Shown: positions 15,044 to 28,200 of the stretch, in pieces | How the letters are laid out: the number at the start of each line of letters is the position of its first letter | Numbering within the stretch: the stretch's first letter is position 1 | NCBI GenBank assembly: GCA_019120175.1 | Contig: DWVP01000023.1 | Span: 124,001 to 188,000, forward strand | Direction of reading: 5' to 3' | Source: Candidatus Corynebacterium faecigallinarum | Lineage (GTDB): Bacteria > Actinomycetota > Actinomycetes > Mycobacteriales > Mycobacteriaceae | DNA: 64,000 nt | Translations under genes and position numbers: made by a program | The notes under the pieces: generated by a model | Database searches by the model: none | What the model saw: the letters and a program-made list of their open reading frames with translations, nothing else | What the model was told of the DNA's origin: nothing

Positions 15044-16867
15044 TCACAGCACGTCGGTGTCCAGCCCGGTGAACAGGGCGTCCGGCGCGCCGAGGCGGTC
15101 CAGCACCGGGTCGACCTTGGGCAGTTCACGGCTGAAGAAGTAGGACGCAGCGGCCGCCTTGCCGGCGGCGAGCGTCGCGTCCGCACCAGCAGCAGCGGCG
15201 TCCTGCATGTCGAGCCACAACCAGGCGACCACGATATGCCCGGTGGCCTCCAAGTAGTCGGTGGCGTGGGCCAGTGCGGATGTCGGGTCGCCGTCCTGCC
15301 ACAGCACCCCGGTCACCTCCACCAGGCGGTCCAGTCGACCAGACAGCGCCGCAGCCTGCTCCGGGAAGCGCTCCGAGGTGCGTGAGATCGTCGAGCGCAC
15401 GGTCTCGACCAGCAGCTTGAGACCCGCGCCCTTCTGCATCACGACCTTGCGCCCCAGCAGGTCCTGGCCCTGGATGCCGTGGGTCCCCTCGTGGATCGGG
15501 TTGAGCCGGTTATCACGGTAGAACTGCTCCACGTTGTAGTCGCGGGTGTAACCGGCCCCGCCGAGCACCTGGATCGCCAGATCATTGGCCGCCGGGCCAT
15601 ACTGCGACGGCCAGCTCTTCACCACCGGGGTCAGCACGTCCAGCAGCAGCTCGTACCGGGCGCGCTCCTCGCCAGTGGACACCGTGGCCTTGTCCACCAG
15701 GTTCGCCGCGTAAAGGCACAGCGCCATCGACCCCTCGGCATAAGCCTTCTGGGCCAGCAGCATCCGGCGCACATCGGCGTGCTCGGCGATCGCGACCTGT
15801 GGCTGCGAGGGATCTTTCGCACTGATCGGACGCCCCTGCGGACGCGAACGCGCATACTCCAACGACTCCAGGTAACCGGTCATCGCCAGTGCCGCGGCGC
15901 CGGTGCCGACCCCGATCCGGGCCTCGTTCATCATGTGGAACATGTACTGCAGGCCGCGGCTCTCCTCGCCGATGAGGTAGCCGACCGCACCGGCCTCCCC
16001 ACCGGGGGTGTGTGCACCTTCGCCGAAGTTCAGCAGGGTGTTCGTGGTGCCGCGGTAGCCCATCTTGTGGTTCAGTCCGGCCAGCACGACATCATTGCGC
16101 TCGCCGGCGGACGGGCCCTCCACCAGCACCTTCGGCACGATGAACAGGCTGAGGCCCTTCGTGCCGGAGTCGGCGGCACCGGTGCGGGCCAGCACGAGGT
16201 GGATGATGTTCTCCGACATCTCGTGGTCGCCGCCGGAGATCCACATCTTGGTGCCGGTGATCCGCCAGGTGCCGCCGGACGCTGCGTCGGACGCACCGGC
16301 AGCACTCGGTGCGTCCTGCCGACGGGCACGGGTCCGGACGTCCGACAGCGACGAGCCGGCGTGCGGCTCCGACAGGCACATCGTCCCGAAGAAACGTCCG
16401 GCGAGCTGCGGTTCGACATAGGTGGCGATATGCTCCGCCGAGCCGTGGGCGAGCAGCAGTGCGGCATTGGCCATGGTCAGCATGGGGTAGGCCGCGGTGG
16501 CGATGTTCGCGGCCTGCGGCCAGGCGAAACAGGCCCGCGCCACGGTCAGCGGCAGGTTCACCCCGCCGTAGGTCTCGTCGAAGGTCGCCGCGAGCAGCCC
16601 GGAGGCGGAGAAGGCGTCGAGGGCAGGACGCACCGCCTCGTGGGTGGTCACCCGCTGCCCGTCGAAGGTCGGTTCATCCAGGTCAGCAGCCCGCATATGT
16701 GGCCGGAACAGGTCCACGGCAATCTCGCGGGACGCCCCGAGCATCGCGTCGAAGGTCTCCCGGGAGTGCTCGGTGAACGGGGCGTGGTCGGTGAGTTCCT
16801 CGACCCGCAGCCAGTCGTGCAGCAGGAACGAGAGGTCACGGGCGTCGAGGATCTCGGCAGTGCTCAT
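15044..16867 (-). CDS. Acyl-CoA dehydrogenase
   Basis: The 607-residue flavoprotein should insert the alpha-beta double bond into an acyl-CoA, the first step of beta-oxidation. It has MCLSEPHAGSSLSDVRTRA and WRITGTKMWISGGDHEM (FAD/substrate contacts), NHKMGYRGTTNTLLNFGE, QVLGGAGYTRDYNVEQFYRDNRLNPIHEGTHGIQGQDLLGRK near the active site, and a C-terminal extension. Its length fits the large FadE5/AcdA-like acyl-CoA dehydrogenases of actinobacteria rather than the 380-residue type. It is divergent from the SDR-SDR-thiolase operon, with which it makes a complete pathway apart from hydratase and CoA ligase. Confidence 0.92.
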   Translation of the reverse strand: MSTAEILDARDLSFLLHDWLRVEELTDHAPFTEHSRETFDAMLGASREIAVDLFRPHMRAADLDEPTFDGQRVTTHEAVRPALDAFSASGLLAATFDETYGGVNLPLTVARACFAWPQAANIATAAYPMLTMANAALLLAHGSAEHIATYVEPQLAGRFFGTMCLSEPHAGSSLSDVRTRARRQDAPSAAGASDAASGGTWRITGTKMWISGGDHEMSENIIHLVLARTGAADSGTKGLSLFIVPKVLVEGPSAGERNDVVLAGLNHKMGYRGTTNTLLNFGEGAHTPGGEAGAVGYLIGEESRGLQYMFHMMNEARIGVGTGAAALAMTGYLESLEYARSRPQGRPISAKDPSQPQVAIAEHADVRRMLLAQKAYAEGSMALCLYAANLVDKATVSTGEERARYELLLDVLTPVVKSWPSQYGPAANDLAIQVLGGAGYTRDYNVEQFYRDNRLNPIHEGTHGIQGQDLLGRKVVMQKGAGLKLLVETVRSTISRTSERFPEQAAALSGRLDRLVEVTGVLWQDGDPTSALAHATDYLEATGHIVVAWLWLDMQDAAAAGADATLAAGKAAAASYFFSRELPKVDPVLDRLGAPDALFTGLDTDVL

Positions 16868-16973
16868 AACCCGGACAGTACCGGAGCAGAAAATGTAGTT
16901 TCGAGGAATAGGACGAGCCGGAAGAACCGGAAGAGTCGGATGAGTCGGATGAGCAAGGACAGGGAATCTCAGA

Positions 16974-17915
16974 ATGCAGGACAATGAAAGTGCTGACGGC
17001 ACTGACGGCACCGTAGGTTTCGCCGGCCAGGTCGCCGTGGTGACCGGTGCGGGTGGCGGACTGGGCCGGGCCCATGCCCTGGCGTTGGCGGCCCGCGGAG
17101 TGAAGGTCGTGGTCAATGACCTGGGCAATGCCGCCGACGTGGTCGAGGAGATCATCGCCGCCGGGGGAGAGGCCGTGGCCGATACGTCCGACATCGCCGA
17201 CCGGGCGGTTGCCACGACGATGATCGAGGACACCGTCGCGAGGTGGGGACGCATCGACATCCTCATCAACAACGCCGGCATCCTGCGCGACAGGTCCTTC
17301 GCCAAGATGGATCTCGACGACTTCGACAAGGTCATCGACGTCCACCTCAACGGTTCGGTGAACTGCACCAAGGCGGCATGGCCGTACATGGTGAAGCAGG
17401 GGTACGGACGCATCCTGATGACCACCTCGGCGTCCGGCATCTACGGCAACTTCGGCCAGGCCAACTACGGCGCGGCGAAGTCTGCGCTGGTCGGACTGAT
17501 GAATGTGCTGGCCATCGAGGGTGAGCGCAAGGGCATCCGGGTCAATGCGCTGGCCCCGACCGCGGCCACGCAGATGACCGACGGCCTGATCTCCGAGGAC
17601 GCCGCCGCCCGTCTGGGCCCCGACACCGTCGCCCCGGCCGCGGAGTTCCTGGTGTCGCCGGACGCCCCGACCGGGGTGATCCTCGGCGCCGGCGGTGGCG
17701 TGTTCGCCGTCTCGCAGATGCGCGAGGCCGCCCCGGTCGCGTTGGCCGCGGAGGACTGCACCGCTGAAGGGATCGCGGCGCACTGGGACCGGATCTCCGA
17801 TATGTCCGACACCCACACCCTGGGTTCCGCCTTCGACCAGACCGACCTCTACGTCCGCGCCCTCGCCGGTGCAGAGGACGGCGCAGAGGACGCAGCAGAA
17901 AAGGAGCAGGCATGA
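16974..17915 (+). CDS. SDR family (3R)-hydroxyacyl-CoA dehydrogenase-like
   Basis: The 313-residue short-chain dehydrogenase has the cofactor motif [12 protein letters not shown] (about residues 25-36), [14 protein letters not shown] and catalytic Ser/Tyr/Lys in [22 protein letters not shown]. These phrases match the dehydrogenase unit of peroxisomal multifunctional enzyme 2 and its bacterial relatives, which act on 3-hydroxyacyl-CoA with NAD. The last 60 residues are an extra C-terminal lid. Its stop overlaps the next start (ATGA), giving a coupled operon. Confidence 0.85.
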   Translation: MQDNESADGTDGTVGFAGQVAVVTGAGGGLGRAHALALAARGVKVVVNDLGNAADVVEEIIAAGGEAVADTSDIADRAVATTMIEDTVARWGRIDILINNAGILRDRSFAKMDLDDFDKVIDVHLNGSVNCTKAAWPYMVKQGYGRILMTTSASGIYGNFGQANYGAAKSALVGLMNVLAIEGERKGIRVNALAPTAATQMTDGLISEDAAARLGPDTVAPAAEFLVSPDAPTGVILGAGGGVFAVSQMREAAPVALAAEDCTAEGIAAHWDRISDMSDTHTLGSAFDQTDLYVRALAGAEDGAEDAAEKEQA

Positions 17916-18745
17916 ACCCCTTCGACATTTCCGGACGCACCGTCCTGATCACCGGCGGAGCCCGTGGCATCGGTCGCATGCTGGCCGAGGGTCTGCTGTG
18001 TGCCGGGGCGAACGTCCTGCTCACCACCCGCCGACCGGACGCCGCCGCCGAGGCCGAGCGCGAGCTCGCCGAGATCGCGGACCAGGTCGTGGCATCCGAC
18101 GGTGCCGCCGCATCCGTCCGCGCCATCGCTGTGGACATCTCCACCGAGGAGGGCTGCCAGGAGCTGCTCGAACGGGTCACCGAGTACACCGACGAGCATT
18201 CCGTCCGGCTGGACGCCCTGGTCAACAACGCCGGTGCGACCTGGGGTGCGGACTTCGACGACTTCCCGCCGGAGGCCTGGGACAAGGTGCTGGGGGCGAA
18301 CGTCAAGGCGCCGTTCCGTCTGGCGCAGCTGCTGCGTCCGCTGCTCGACGCGCGCGCCGCGGCCGGCCTCGACCCCGCCCGCATCATCAACATCGGGTCG
18401 ATCGACGGCCTCGCTGTGCCGAACTACGAGAACTACTCCTATGCGGCGTCCAAGGCGGCGGTGCACCACCTGACGAAAGTGATGGCGGCGACGCTGGCAC
18501 CGTCGATCCTGGTCAACGCGATTGCGCCGGGACCGTTCCCGACCCGGATGATGTCGTGGGTGCTCGACGAGCGCGGCGAGGAGGTCAACGCCGCGAACCC
18601 CCTGGGACGCATCGGACGCCCGGAGGACATCACCTCGCTGGTCACGTTCCTGCTGGCACCGGGCAGTTCCTACATCACCGGGACGACCATCCCGCTGGAC
18701 GGCGGGCTGACGTCCACCATGTCCGTGGCCATGTACGACGAATAA
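17912..18745 (+). CDS. SDR family oxidoreductase
   Basis: The 277-residue short-chain dehydrogenase has [15 protein letters not shown] for NAD(P) binding (about 15-29), [40 protein letters not shown] with the Ser-Tyr-Lys triad, and the C-terminal [31 protein letters not shown] typical of classical SDRs. It is coupled to the preceding dehydrogenase and followed by a thiolase, so a lipid or steroid-like acyl-CoA substrate is likely but unproven. Its stop codon lies in a 12-bp tandem repeat. Confidence 0.82.
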   Translation: MNPFDISGRTVLITGGARGIGRMLAEGLLCAGANVLLTTRRPDAAAEAERELAEIADQVVASDGAAASVRAIAVDISTEEGCQELLERVTEYTDEHSVRLDALVNNAGATWGADFDDFPPEAWDKVLGANVKAPFRLAQLLRPLLDARAAAGLDPARIINIGSIDGLAVPNYENYSYAASKAAVHHLTKVMAATLAPSILVNAIAPGPFPTRMMSWVLDERGEEVNAANPLGRIGRPEDITSLVTFLLAPGSSYITGTTIPLDGGLTSTMSVAMYDE

Positions 18746-18773
18746 GCGACCGAATAAGTGACCGAATACGCGA
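18737..18773 (+). repeat. 12-bp tandem repeat over a stop codon
   Basis: Three copies of CGAATAAGYGAC (the third reads CGAATACGCGAC) begin at the end of the SDR gene. The SDR TAA is in copy one and a second in-frame TAA is in copy two, so the gene has a duplicated stop. Confidence 0.85.
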
Positions 18774-18789
18774 CAGAAGAGGAAACTCC

Positions 18790-19983
18790 ATGCGAGAAGC
18801 AGTGATCGTCTCGACCGCCCGCACCCCCATCGGCAAGGCCTACCGGGGTGCCTTCAACGACACCCAGGGCCAGGAACTGGCCGCCCATGCCATCGCCGCC
18901 GCCGTCGAGCGCGCCGGTGTCGAGCCGGCGGACGTCGAGGAAGTCATCCTGGGCTGCGCCATGCAGGAGGGCACCACCGGTTACAACACCGCCCGACAGG
19001 CCGCCCTACGTGCGGGGCTGCCGGTGACCGTGCCGGGAATGACCGTCGACCGCCAGTGCGCCTCCGGGCTGATGGCGATCGCCACCGCCGCCAAGGAGAT
19101 CATCACCGATGGTCTGAAGGTCGCCGTCGGTGGTGGCGTGGAGTCGATCTCCCTGGTGCAGAACGAGCACCAGAACACCTACCGGGCGGCCGACCCGTGG
19201 CTCAAGGAGAACGGCCACGAGGTGTACATCCCCATGTTGCAGACGGCGGAGATCGTCGCCGAGCGTTACGGTGTGACCCGTGAGGCCCAGGATGCCTACG
19301 CCCTGGAGTCGCAGCGGCGCACCGCCGCCGCACAGGATGCCGGCATCTTCGACGAGGAGATCGTCCCCCTCACCGTTACCAAGCTTGTCGCTGGCGAGGA
19401 TGGGCAGCCGGTCTCCCAGGAAGTCACCCTGGCCCTGGACGAGGGCAACCGGCCGTCCACCACCGCCGAGGGATTGGCGAAACTCAGGGCTGTGCTGCCG
19501 GACTCCGACACCCACGCTGCGACGGTCTCGGCGGGCAATGCCTCACAGCTCTCCGACGGTGCCGCGGCCGTGGTGCTCATGGAGAAGGACGAGGCCACCC
19601 GGCGTGGCCTGGAACCGCTGGGGACCTACCGCGGTATCGCGTTCGCAGGCTGTGAGCCCGACGAGATGGGCATCGGCCCGGTGTTCGCCATCCCGAAGCT
19701 GCTGGAGCAGCACGGTCTGAGCGTCGACGACATCGACCTGTGGGAGCTCAACGAGGCCTTCGCCTCGCAGGCGGTGTACTGCCGCGACACCCTGGGCATC
19801 GATCCGGAGAAGTACAACGTCAACGGGGGTGCGATCGCCATCGGCCACCCCTACGGCATGAGTGGGGCGCGCATGGTCGGTCACGTGCTGCGCGAAGGCC
19901 GCCGCCGTGGTGCCCGCTATGTCGTGGTCACCATGTGCATCGGCGGCGGCATGGGTGCCGCGGGGCTGTTCGAGCTGGAGTAG
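18790..19983 (+). CDS. Thiolase (acetyl-CoA acyltransferase)
   Basis: The 397-residue enzyme should cleave 3-ketoacyl-CoA with CoA, the last step of beta-oxidation. The nucleophile Cys is in [10 protein letters not shown] (about residue 89), the His in [17 protein letters not shown], and the second Cys in [31 protein letters not shown] and [11 protein letters not shown] are also conserved. An AGAGGAAACTCC leader gives a purine-rich ribosome site. It ends back-to-back with copA: the two stop codons are adjacent with no spacer. Confidence 0.93.
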   Translation: MREAVIVSTARTPIGKAYRGAFNDTQGQELAAHAIAAAVERAGVEPADVEEVILGCAMQEGTTGYNTARQAALRAGLPVTVPGMTVDRQCASGLMAIATAAKEIITDGLKVAVGGGVESISLVQNEHQNTYRAADPWLKENGHEVYIPMLQTAEIVAERYGVTREAQDAYALESQRRTAAAQDAGIFDEEIVPLTVTKLVAGEDGQPVSQEVTLALDEGNRPSTTAEGLAKLRAVLPDSDTHAATVSAGNASQLSDGAAAVVLMEKDEATRRGLEPLGTYRGIAFAGCEPDEMGIGPVFAIPKLLEQHGLSVDDIDLWELNEAFASQAVYCRDTLGIDPEKYNVNGGAIAIGHPYGMSGARMVGHVLREGRRRGARYVVVTMCIGGGMGAAGLFELE

Positions 19984-22371
<2,388 letters not shown>

Positions 22372-22391
22372 GACGGTCCAGTCCTGGTGAC

Positions 22392-22425
22392 GGTGCGGGT
22401 TGGTGCGGGTTGGATGGTGCGGGCT
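22392..22425 (-). repeat. 10-bp tandem repeat at the copZ stop codon
   Basis: Two exact copies of GGTGCGGGTT and a third (GGTGCGGGCT) after a 4-bp gap. The third overlaps the copZ stop codon. Confidence 0.8.
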
Positions 22426-22621
22426 ACTTGACGGCGTAGCCGGCCTCGCCGACGGCGGCGGTGACCTGCTCGTCGGTGAATTCGCCGGTGACAGCAACAT
22501 TGCCGGTGGCCAGGTCGACCTCGACGCCGGTGACGCCGGCGATCTCGGAGACCTCTTCCTCGACCGATGCCTTGCAGTGTCCGCAGGTCATACCCTCGAC
22601 GGTGTAGTTCTTGGTTGCCAT
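22424..22621 (-). CDS. copZ: Copper chaperone (heavy-metal-associated domain protein)
   Basis: The 65-residue single HMA domain has the Cu(I)-binding [15 protein letters not shown] motif near residue 10 and a complete ferredoxin-like alternation ending in GEAGYAVK. Such CopZ proteins carry Cu(I) to the exporter or the CsoR repressor. It is the first gene of the copZ-copA operon, downstream of a CsoR-type box. Confidence 0.93.
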   Translation of the reverse strand: MATKNYTVEGMTCGHCKASVEEEVSEIAGVTGVEVDLATGNVAVTGEFTDEQVTAAVGEAGYAVK

Positions 22622-22698
22622 GATGCTTCAGTGCTCCTTGCCCGGTGTTCATTGTGCGTTTCCCGTGCTCGCGTGGAGCACCTTCCACTGCCGACGTT

Positions 22699-22715
22699 AT
22701 ACCCATAGGGGGTAT
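22699..22715. promoter_or_regulatory. CsoR-type operator upstream of copZ
   Basis: ATACCCATAGGGGGTAT is the G-tract inverted repeat known for CsoR copper repressors. It sits 78 bp before the copZ start. CsoR leaves the DNA when Cu(I) binds, so this predicts copper induction of copZA. No csoR gene is in the window. Confidence 0.85.
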
Positions 22716-22860
22716 GACGCAAGGGTGTTTCCAGATGCGGGGCGAGGCGGCCGGACCGAAGCATGGCGAAATCGCACTTCCACTGCCAGCGGGACCCTCG
22801 ATCCGTCGTGATTCGGCCCGCTTTCCCCGCCCTCCCCCTGGATCCGCCCCAGACACAAAA

Positions 22861-22946
22861 CATCACACCTCCGAAGATTCCCACCTGATGATACATGCAG
22901 GTCAGGGCGTTGCGCGCACGAGGAGCGCAACGGCGGAGGTGTGATG
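22861..22946. other. 86-bp segment that can fold as a three-way junction
   Basis: An outer 13-bp perfect stem (CATCACACCTCCG at 22861-22873 with its complement at 22934-22946) encloses two hairpins. One has a 5-bp stem (ACCTG/CAGGT) with a 10-nt loop; the other has an 8-bp stem (CGTTGCGC/GCGCAACG) with a 9-nt loop. It lies in the 396-bp gap between the copZ start and the dprE2 stop. It could be the dprE operon terminator, a structured RNA or a repeat element. I see no second copy in this window. Confidence 0.6.
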
Positions 22947-23017
22947 GATTCCAGGTAGGACGCACCGGCGGCGATGGTGGGCAGCCGCCAGCCGCCGATC
23001 GCAGGCCGCGGAGCGAC

Positions 23018-23776
23018 CTACAGCGGCAGGCGGCGCACCACGAACTGCGGCAGGTTCTTCAGGATCAGCATGATCCACCGGAACAGCGGGTGGATCCAGA
23101 TGACGGCCCTCTTGCCGTCGACACCTGCGACGACGGCCTTCGCCGCGTCCGACTTGTCGACGGTCAGGGGCGCGTCGTCCAACCCTTGCGTCATGTTCGT
23201 GCGCACCTGGCCGGGGCGCACGGTCAGCACCCGCACGCCGGTTCCGCGCAGTGCCTCACCGAGCATGCGGTAGAAGCCGTCGGTGCCGGCCTTGGTGGAG
23301 CCGTAGACGAAGTTCGAGCGGCGTACCATCTCGCCGGCGACCGAGGAGAACACCACGATCTGCCCGTGGCCCTGCTGCTTCATCCGGTCGGCCAGCAGCA
23401 CACCCACCGACACTGCACCGGTGTAGTTGACCTGCGCGGCGAGCACGGCCTTCTGTTGGTCGGTCCACTGCTCCTCATTGTCGCCGAGCACACCGAAAGC
23501 CACGATGGCCAGGTCGATGTCGCCCTTGGCCCAGATGTGGTTGAAGACGTCCTCGTGGGAGTCGAAGTCGGTGGCGTCGAAGTCGATGGTGTCCACGGTG
23601 GACGCACCGGCGGACTCCATGCGCTCGATCGCCGGCGAGAGGTCCTCGCCGCCACGAGCGGCCAGGACGACCCGCGCCGGACCACGGGTGAGGAACTCCT
23701 CGACCACGGCCAGGCCCATGTCGGACGCACCGCCGAGCAGCAGGATGGACTGGGGCTTGCCCACAGCATTGATCAT
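23018..23776 (-). CDS. dprE2: Decaprenylphosphoryl-2-keto-ribose reductase DprE2
   Basis: The 252-residue SDR reduces decaprenylphosphoryl-2-keto-erythro-pentose to decaprenylphosphoryl-arabinose, the sole arabinose donor for arabinogalactan. It shows LLLGGASDMGLAVVEE (cofactor), VAFGVLGDNEEQWTD, SSVAGEMVRRSNFVYGSTKAG (Ser-Tyr-Lys), and VRPGQVRTNMTQGL. The C-terminus is hydrophobic (PLFRWIMLILKNLP), suggesting membrane association. AGGAG lies 8 nt before the ATG, and dprE1 is 24 bp upstream in the same operon. Confidence 0.95.
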   Translation of the reverse strand: MINAVGKPQSILLLGGASDMGLAVVEEFLTRGPARVVLAARGGEDLSPAIERMESAGASTVDTIDFDATDFDSHEDVFNHIWAKGDIDLAIVAFGVLGDNEEQWTDQQKAVLAAQVNYTGAVSVGVLLADRMKQQGHGQIVVFSSVAGEMVRRSNFVYGSTKAGTDGFYRMLGEALRGTGVRVLTVRPGQVRTNMTQGLDDAPLTVDKSDAAKAVVAGVDGKRAVIWIHPLFRWIMLILKNLPQFVVRRLPL

Positions 23777-23800
23777 TGAGTATCTCCTAAGGGGTGTGCG

Positions 23801-25216
23801 CTAGTTCAGCTCGAGGCGGCGGGACATGTCCGAGGCGAAGACCCCGGTCGGGTCGATCTCGTGGCGGGTGTCCAGCCAGCCGGCCAGCCCCGGGTACATC
23901 TGGTGGAAGTTCTCCGCGGTGGTGCGGGACTCCTTGGCCAGGTAGAGACGTCCACCGAACTCCATGACCCGCTTGTCCAGCGAGTCGAGGAAGGCGCCCA
24001 GGCCCTTGCGGATCGGGAAGTCGACGCACACGTTCCAGCCCTTCATCGGGTAGCTCAGCGGCGCCCGGTTGCCTTCACCGAAGAGCTTGAAGACGTTCAG
24101 CGCAGAGTAGTGGCCGGACTTCTGGATGTCGCGGATGATCTCCTTGAACGGCTCCACGGCCTCGGTCGGCACCACGAACTGGTACTGCAGGAAGCCCTTC
24201 GGACCGTAGCCGCGGTTCCACTCACCGAACAGGTCGAGCGGCTGGTAGAACTGCGTCAGGTTGTTGATCTTGTTCCGCGCCGGCGCACCCATCGTGTAGT
24301 ACGCGATGCCGACGGCCGACAGGGTCAGCTTGTTCATCGTGAAGGACGGGAAGATGTCCGGCACGGTCATCAGTTGCGGGGCGTTGAACTTCAACGGGTC
24401 CTTCGCCAGCTCCGGGGCGTACTCCTTGAGCTGGTCCAGGGTGGCCAGGGAGCCGCGGGAGATGGTGGAGCGTCCCAGCTTCGGCTCCGGCGAGATGCAG
24501 TCGAACCAGGCCGAGGAGTAGGTGTAGTTGACCTCGGAACCGTCGGAGTGGATCGCGATCGTCTCGTCCAACGTGTCCGTGCGGTCGGTGTCGGCGATGA
24601 AGTAGGCGGTCTCGGTCTTGGTCATCCGGATCGTCGCGCGCAGGATGACACCGGTCAGGCCCATACCGCCGACGGTGGCCCAGAACAGGGTGCCGTCCGG
24701 GTCGTCCGCGGAACCTTCCGGCTCCAGGTGCAGGATGCGGCCGTCGGCGACGAGCAGCTCCATGGAGACCACGTGGTCACCGAAGGAGCCGGCGGAGTGG
24801 TGGTTCTTGCCGTGGATGTCGGGGCCGATCGCGCCACCGATGGTGACCTGGCGGGTGCCGGGCAGCACCGGGACCCACAGGCCGTACGGCAGCGCGGCCT
24901 TCATCAGCTGGTCGAGGGTGACTCCGGCGTCCACGTCGACCAGGGCGGTGTCCGGGTCGATGGAGTGGATCTGCTTGAGTTCCTGCATGTCGATGACCAG
25001 ACCGCCGGCGTTCATGGCGGGGTCGCCGTAGGAGCGTCCCATGCCGCGGGCGATGACGCCGCGCTTGAGGTGGTCGGGCTTGTCGGCGTTGCTGTCGGCG
25101 ACCTGCGCGACGGCGGCGGCGATGACATCGACGTCAGGGGTGGAGAGAACCTCGGCCGTGGTGGGTGCGGTGCGGCCCCATCCGGTGAGTGTCCGGGTGT
25201 GCGTCTTCAGTTCCAT
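23801..25216 (-). CDS. dprE1: Decaprenylphosphoryl-ribose 2'-oxidase DprE1
   Basis: The 471-residue FAD enzyme oxidises decaprenylphosphoryl-ribose at C2', working with DprE2. It has the VAO-type FAD domain ([48 protein letters not shown]) and the substrate domain. Cys397 in [10 protein letters not shown] matches Cys387 of M. tuberculosis DprE1, the residue covalently hit by nitro-benzothiazinones. I chose the ATG at 25216 over an upstream GTG-type start because the family begins at about this point; a TAGGGT box 9 nt before it suggests a leaderless mRNA. Confidence 0.95.
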   Translation of the reverse strand: MELKTHTRTLTGWGRTAPTTAEVLSTPDVDVIAAAVAQVADSNADKPDHLKRGVIARGMGRSYGDPAMNAGGLVIDMQELKQIHSIDPDTALVDVDAGVTLDQLMKAALPYGLWVPVLPGTRQVTIGGAIGPDIHGKNHHSAGSFGDHVVSMELLVADGRILHLEPEGSADDPDGTLFWATVGGMGLTGVILRATIRMTKTETAYFIADTDRTDTLDETIAIHSDGSEVNYTYSSAWFDCISPEPKLGRSTISRGSLATLDQLKEYAPELAKDPLKFNAPQLMTVPDIFPSFTMNKLTLSAVGIAYYTMGAPARNKINNLTQFYQPLDLFGEWNRGYGPKGFLQYQFVVPTEAVEPFKEIIRDIQKSGHYSALNVFKLFGEGNRAPLSYPMKGWNVCVDFPIRKGLGAFLDSLDKRVMEFGGRLYLAKESRTTAENFHQMYPGLAGWLDTRHEIDPTGVFASDMSRRLELN

Positions 25217-25266
25217 AATTGACCACCCTACCGCCGGGGGTGGCCGAGTCATGCCATAGTTGGGCT

Positions 25267-28200
25267 ATGGATTGGGTGGATGATTCACAGGATGTGACCT
25301 CGGTCGCACGACGGTGGGAGTCGTTGCGGGGGCGGCGCGTGCGCGGCGAGGTCGCGGAGGACGTCTACCTGCGTCAGTGTGAGGACCTCGCGGATTTGCT
25401 GAGAGTTGGCGGTGAATCTGGTGACCATCGGGGTGTCGGGGTGGCTGCGGAGTCTGCTGCGGGTGCCTCTGCGGGTGCCGAGGAGCTCGCCTACCGCATC
25501 GACCTGCTGCGCCTGTTCGAGCGCGAGGCCCGTGGGGACGGCCTGTCTCAGGTGCTGGAGTTGCTGCCCCGGTTGTGGCGGCTGCACCGCACCGACCCGG
25601 TGCGTTTCCCCGCCCACCCGGATGCGGTCGGCGGTGCTGTCGGGCAGGCGTTGGACGGCGGTCAACTACCGAATGTCTTCGTGCTGGTCTGGCAGGACGT
25701 CATCCTCAACGCCGCATTGTCCCCGGCGGTCAGCGCCACACGCCTGGAGGAGCTCAACGGGCAGGCCTTCGAGGCGTTGGCCCAGCTGGGGCTGCCGGAG
25801 GAGGAGATCTCGGAGCTGCGGGTCCGCGTCCTGCTGGCGTCCGGACGTTTCGACGCCGCGCAGGCGCTGATCGGCATGCTCGACGCGCCGGTGTTGCCGG
25901 ACGCCCCGGAGTGGGACGATGCCTACCGCTTCCAGCGGGACATGGACGTCCGCGCGATGACGGCGTTGCAGTGCGGTGACCTGGAGGGTGCCGCGGCACT
26001 GGTGGACGAGATGACGGCGGCGCCGGAGACCCGGTCGCAGCCGACGGTGATCGTCGCGGAGTCGCTGATTCCGCTGGCCGGGGTGCTGCCGCCGGAGACC
26101 ACGGCGTCCAGGGCGTGTTTCGTCGCCGACCGGGCGGCGGGCGAACCGATGCTGTCGGACGCGATGCTGCAGGTCGCGGAGTTCCTCGCCCAGACCGGGC
26201 GGGAGCGCACGGCGTTGGGCCTGGTCGATCGGCTGCTGCCGGTACTGGGCCTGGAGCGCCGCGAGGCCGAAGGGGACATCCACCTGCTCGCCGGGCTGCA
26301 CACGGTGTACCAGGCGGGCGTGGCGGCGGGTTTCGGCGAGGTGCGCCCGGCGTTCGCGTCCCTGCCGGTGGTGTCGCACTGGCTGTCCCGCATCGGGTGG
26401 GACGCTGCGGGTGCCGGCTCTGTGCCGGGTGCGGCGTCCGGCACGGCGACGGGGAGCGCGCCGACGGTCGCGCAGCTGGCGGCGTGGACCGGCCAGACCG
26501 CCCGCGAGGCCGCGGCGGCACTGGACCTGCGTAATGACAATGACTCGGAGTCCACGATCGGTCTCGGCCTGCACGTGATGCCGGAGGGCGAGTCGGTGGA
26601 CACCCTGTCGGACACCGCGGAGACCAGGTTGAACTCCCCGGTGCTCACGGCGATCCCACCGATGCCGCCGCGTCTGCCGGGCTGGATCGACCACGACCAG
26701 CTGGAGTTGCCGGCCGAGGTCGCGGACTTCTCCGGCGAGCTGTCCGGACGCCCCGCACCTGAGGTGCCGGTGGCCGGTCCGGTCGACGTCACCGACTTCG
26801 GGACGGAGGACGGCCTGTTGGCCACGATGCTCTACTCGACGCTGGGCCTGGCTGACGCGGTCGCGGTCGGGGTGGACCGGCTGATCGAGCTGCGCGACGC
26901 CGGCGGCGACGGGGAGTATGCGGTGCTGTTGACGGAGCTGGTGAACCGCTACGAGCGGGCCATCGCGGCCTTCGAGGATGAGGACGGTGACGGTGACGGT
27001 GACGGCGGCAGTGACCTCGATGCCGAAAGCGACGTCGACAGCGACGTTGACAGCGACGCCGACCCGGAGCGTCCGACCGACCCCGTGATCGTCGAGATCG
27101 ACCATGTCCTGAGCCTGCGGCAGGACGCCCAGGACGAGGCGGAGGACGCCGGTGCGCCCCCGGTGGAGATCCTGACCAACCGGGTCCATGCCATCGCCGG
27201 CGAATGGGAGGGATCGTGCCGGATCGTCCGGGAGATCATCGAGCAGGACATCCTCATGGGCGGGGTGTTCCCCGACCTGCACGCGCTGTCGCTGGGGCTG
27301 CGGGCGCTGCGTCGGGTGACCCGCTTCGCCCCGCGGGCGGTCCCGCAGGTCGGTACCGGGCTGATGGTCGGTATCGCCCAGCTAGACGCCACCGCCAATG
27401 AGGCGCTGTACGCCGTGGCGCAGTACACCACCGCCGTGGCCCTGGCGCTGCCGCCGGTCCCGCCTGCGTCTCCGGCGGACGGTGCGACCGGGCCGGACGG
27501 AACCCCCGTTGCCGCGCCGCAGCTGGGCGGGGAGGACGCCCCTGATCTGCTGGACGACCTGGGTCAACTGGGTGTGGCGATGGCTGGCAGTGGGGTGTAT
27601 TTCGAGGCACTGGCCATCTACGACCGGGCGTTGGAGTTGGTGGAGCAGGCGCAGGCTGAGCGTCCTGCGACGGATCCCGGCGGCGGTGGTGCCGACACAG
27701 ATGCAGGCGCCAGCACCAGTAGCGAGGACGCCGTGGATGGCGTCGATGTGGAGGACGACCTCCGTACCCGACGCATCCGACTGCTCTCCGGCCGCGGGGA
27801 TACCCTGTCCGCCCTGGGCAACCACCGGGTGGCCGCGGAGACCCACTCCGAGGCCGCGGCGGCCGCCGAGCACTGGGGATTGTGGGAGTACGCCGCGGAA
27901 AGCCAGGTCAGGTGCGCCGCCGCCTGTCTCGACGACCGTGACTTCGCGCGTGCGGCGATGATCATCGAGGGCTTCGACGAGGTCGAGGGACTGGACTGGA
28001 TGCGTTTCCCGGCGACCCGTTTCCGCCGCGAACTACAGGCCACCCGGCTGGCGACCGCGCTGACCGCGGAGCATTTCGACTCCGAGTGGCCTGTGCAGTG
28101 CGCCCGCCTGGCCGAGGCGCACGAGTACCTGGCGCAGGCGACGAGTCCGCAGCGGGCGGCGAGCGAACTGGTCGACGGGGTGCTGGTCATCAACCGGGGC

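Noticed and set aside
22888..22894. CTGATGA inside the three-way junction segment, as in hammerhead ribozymes
   Set aside because: The required GAAA core and cleavage triplet are not at the right places, and the bases form part of a stem.
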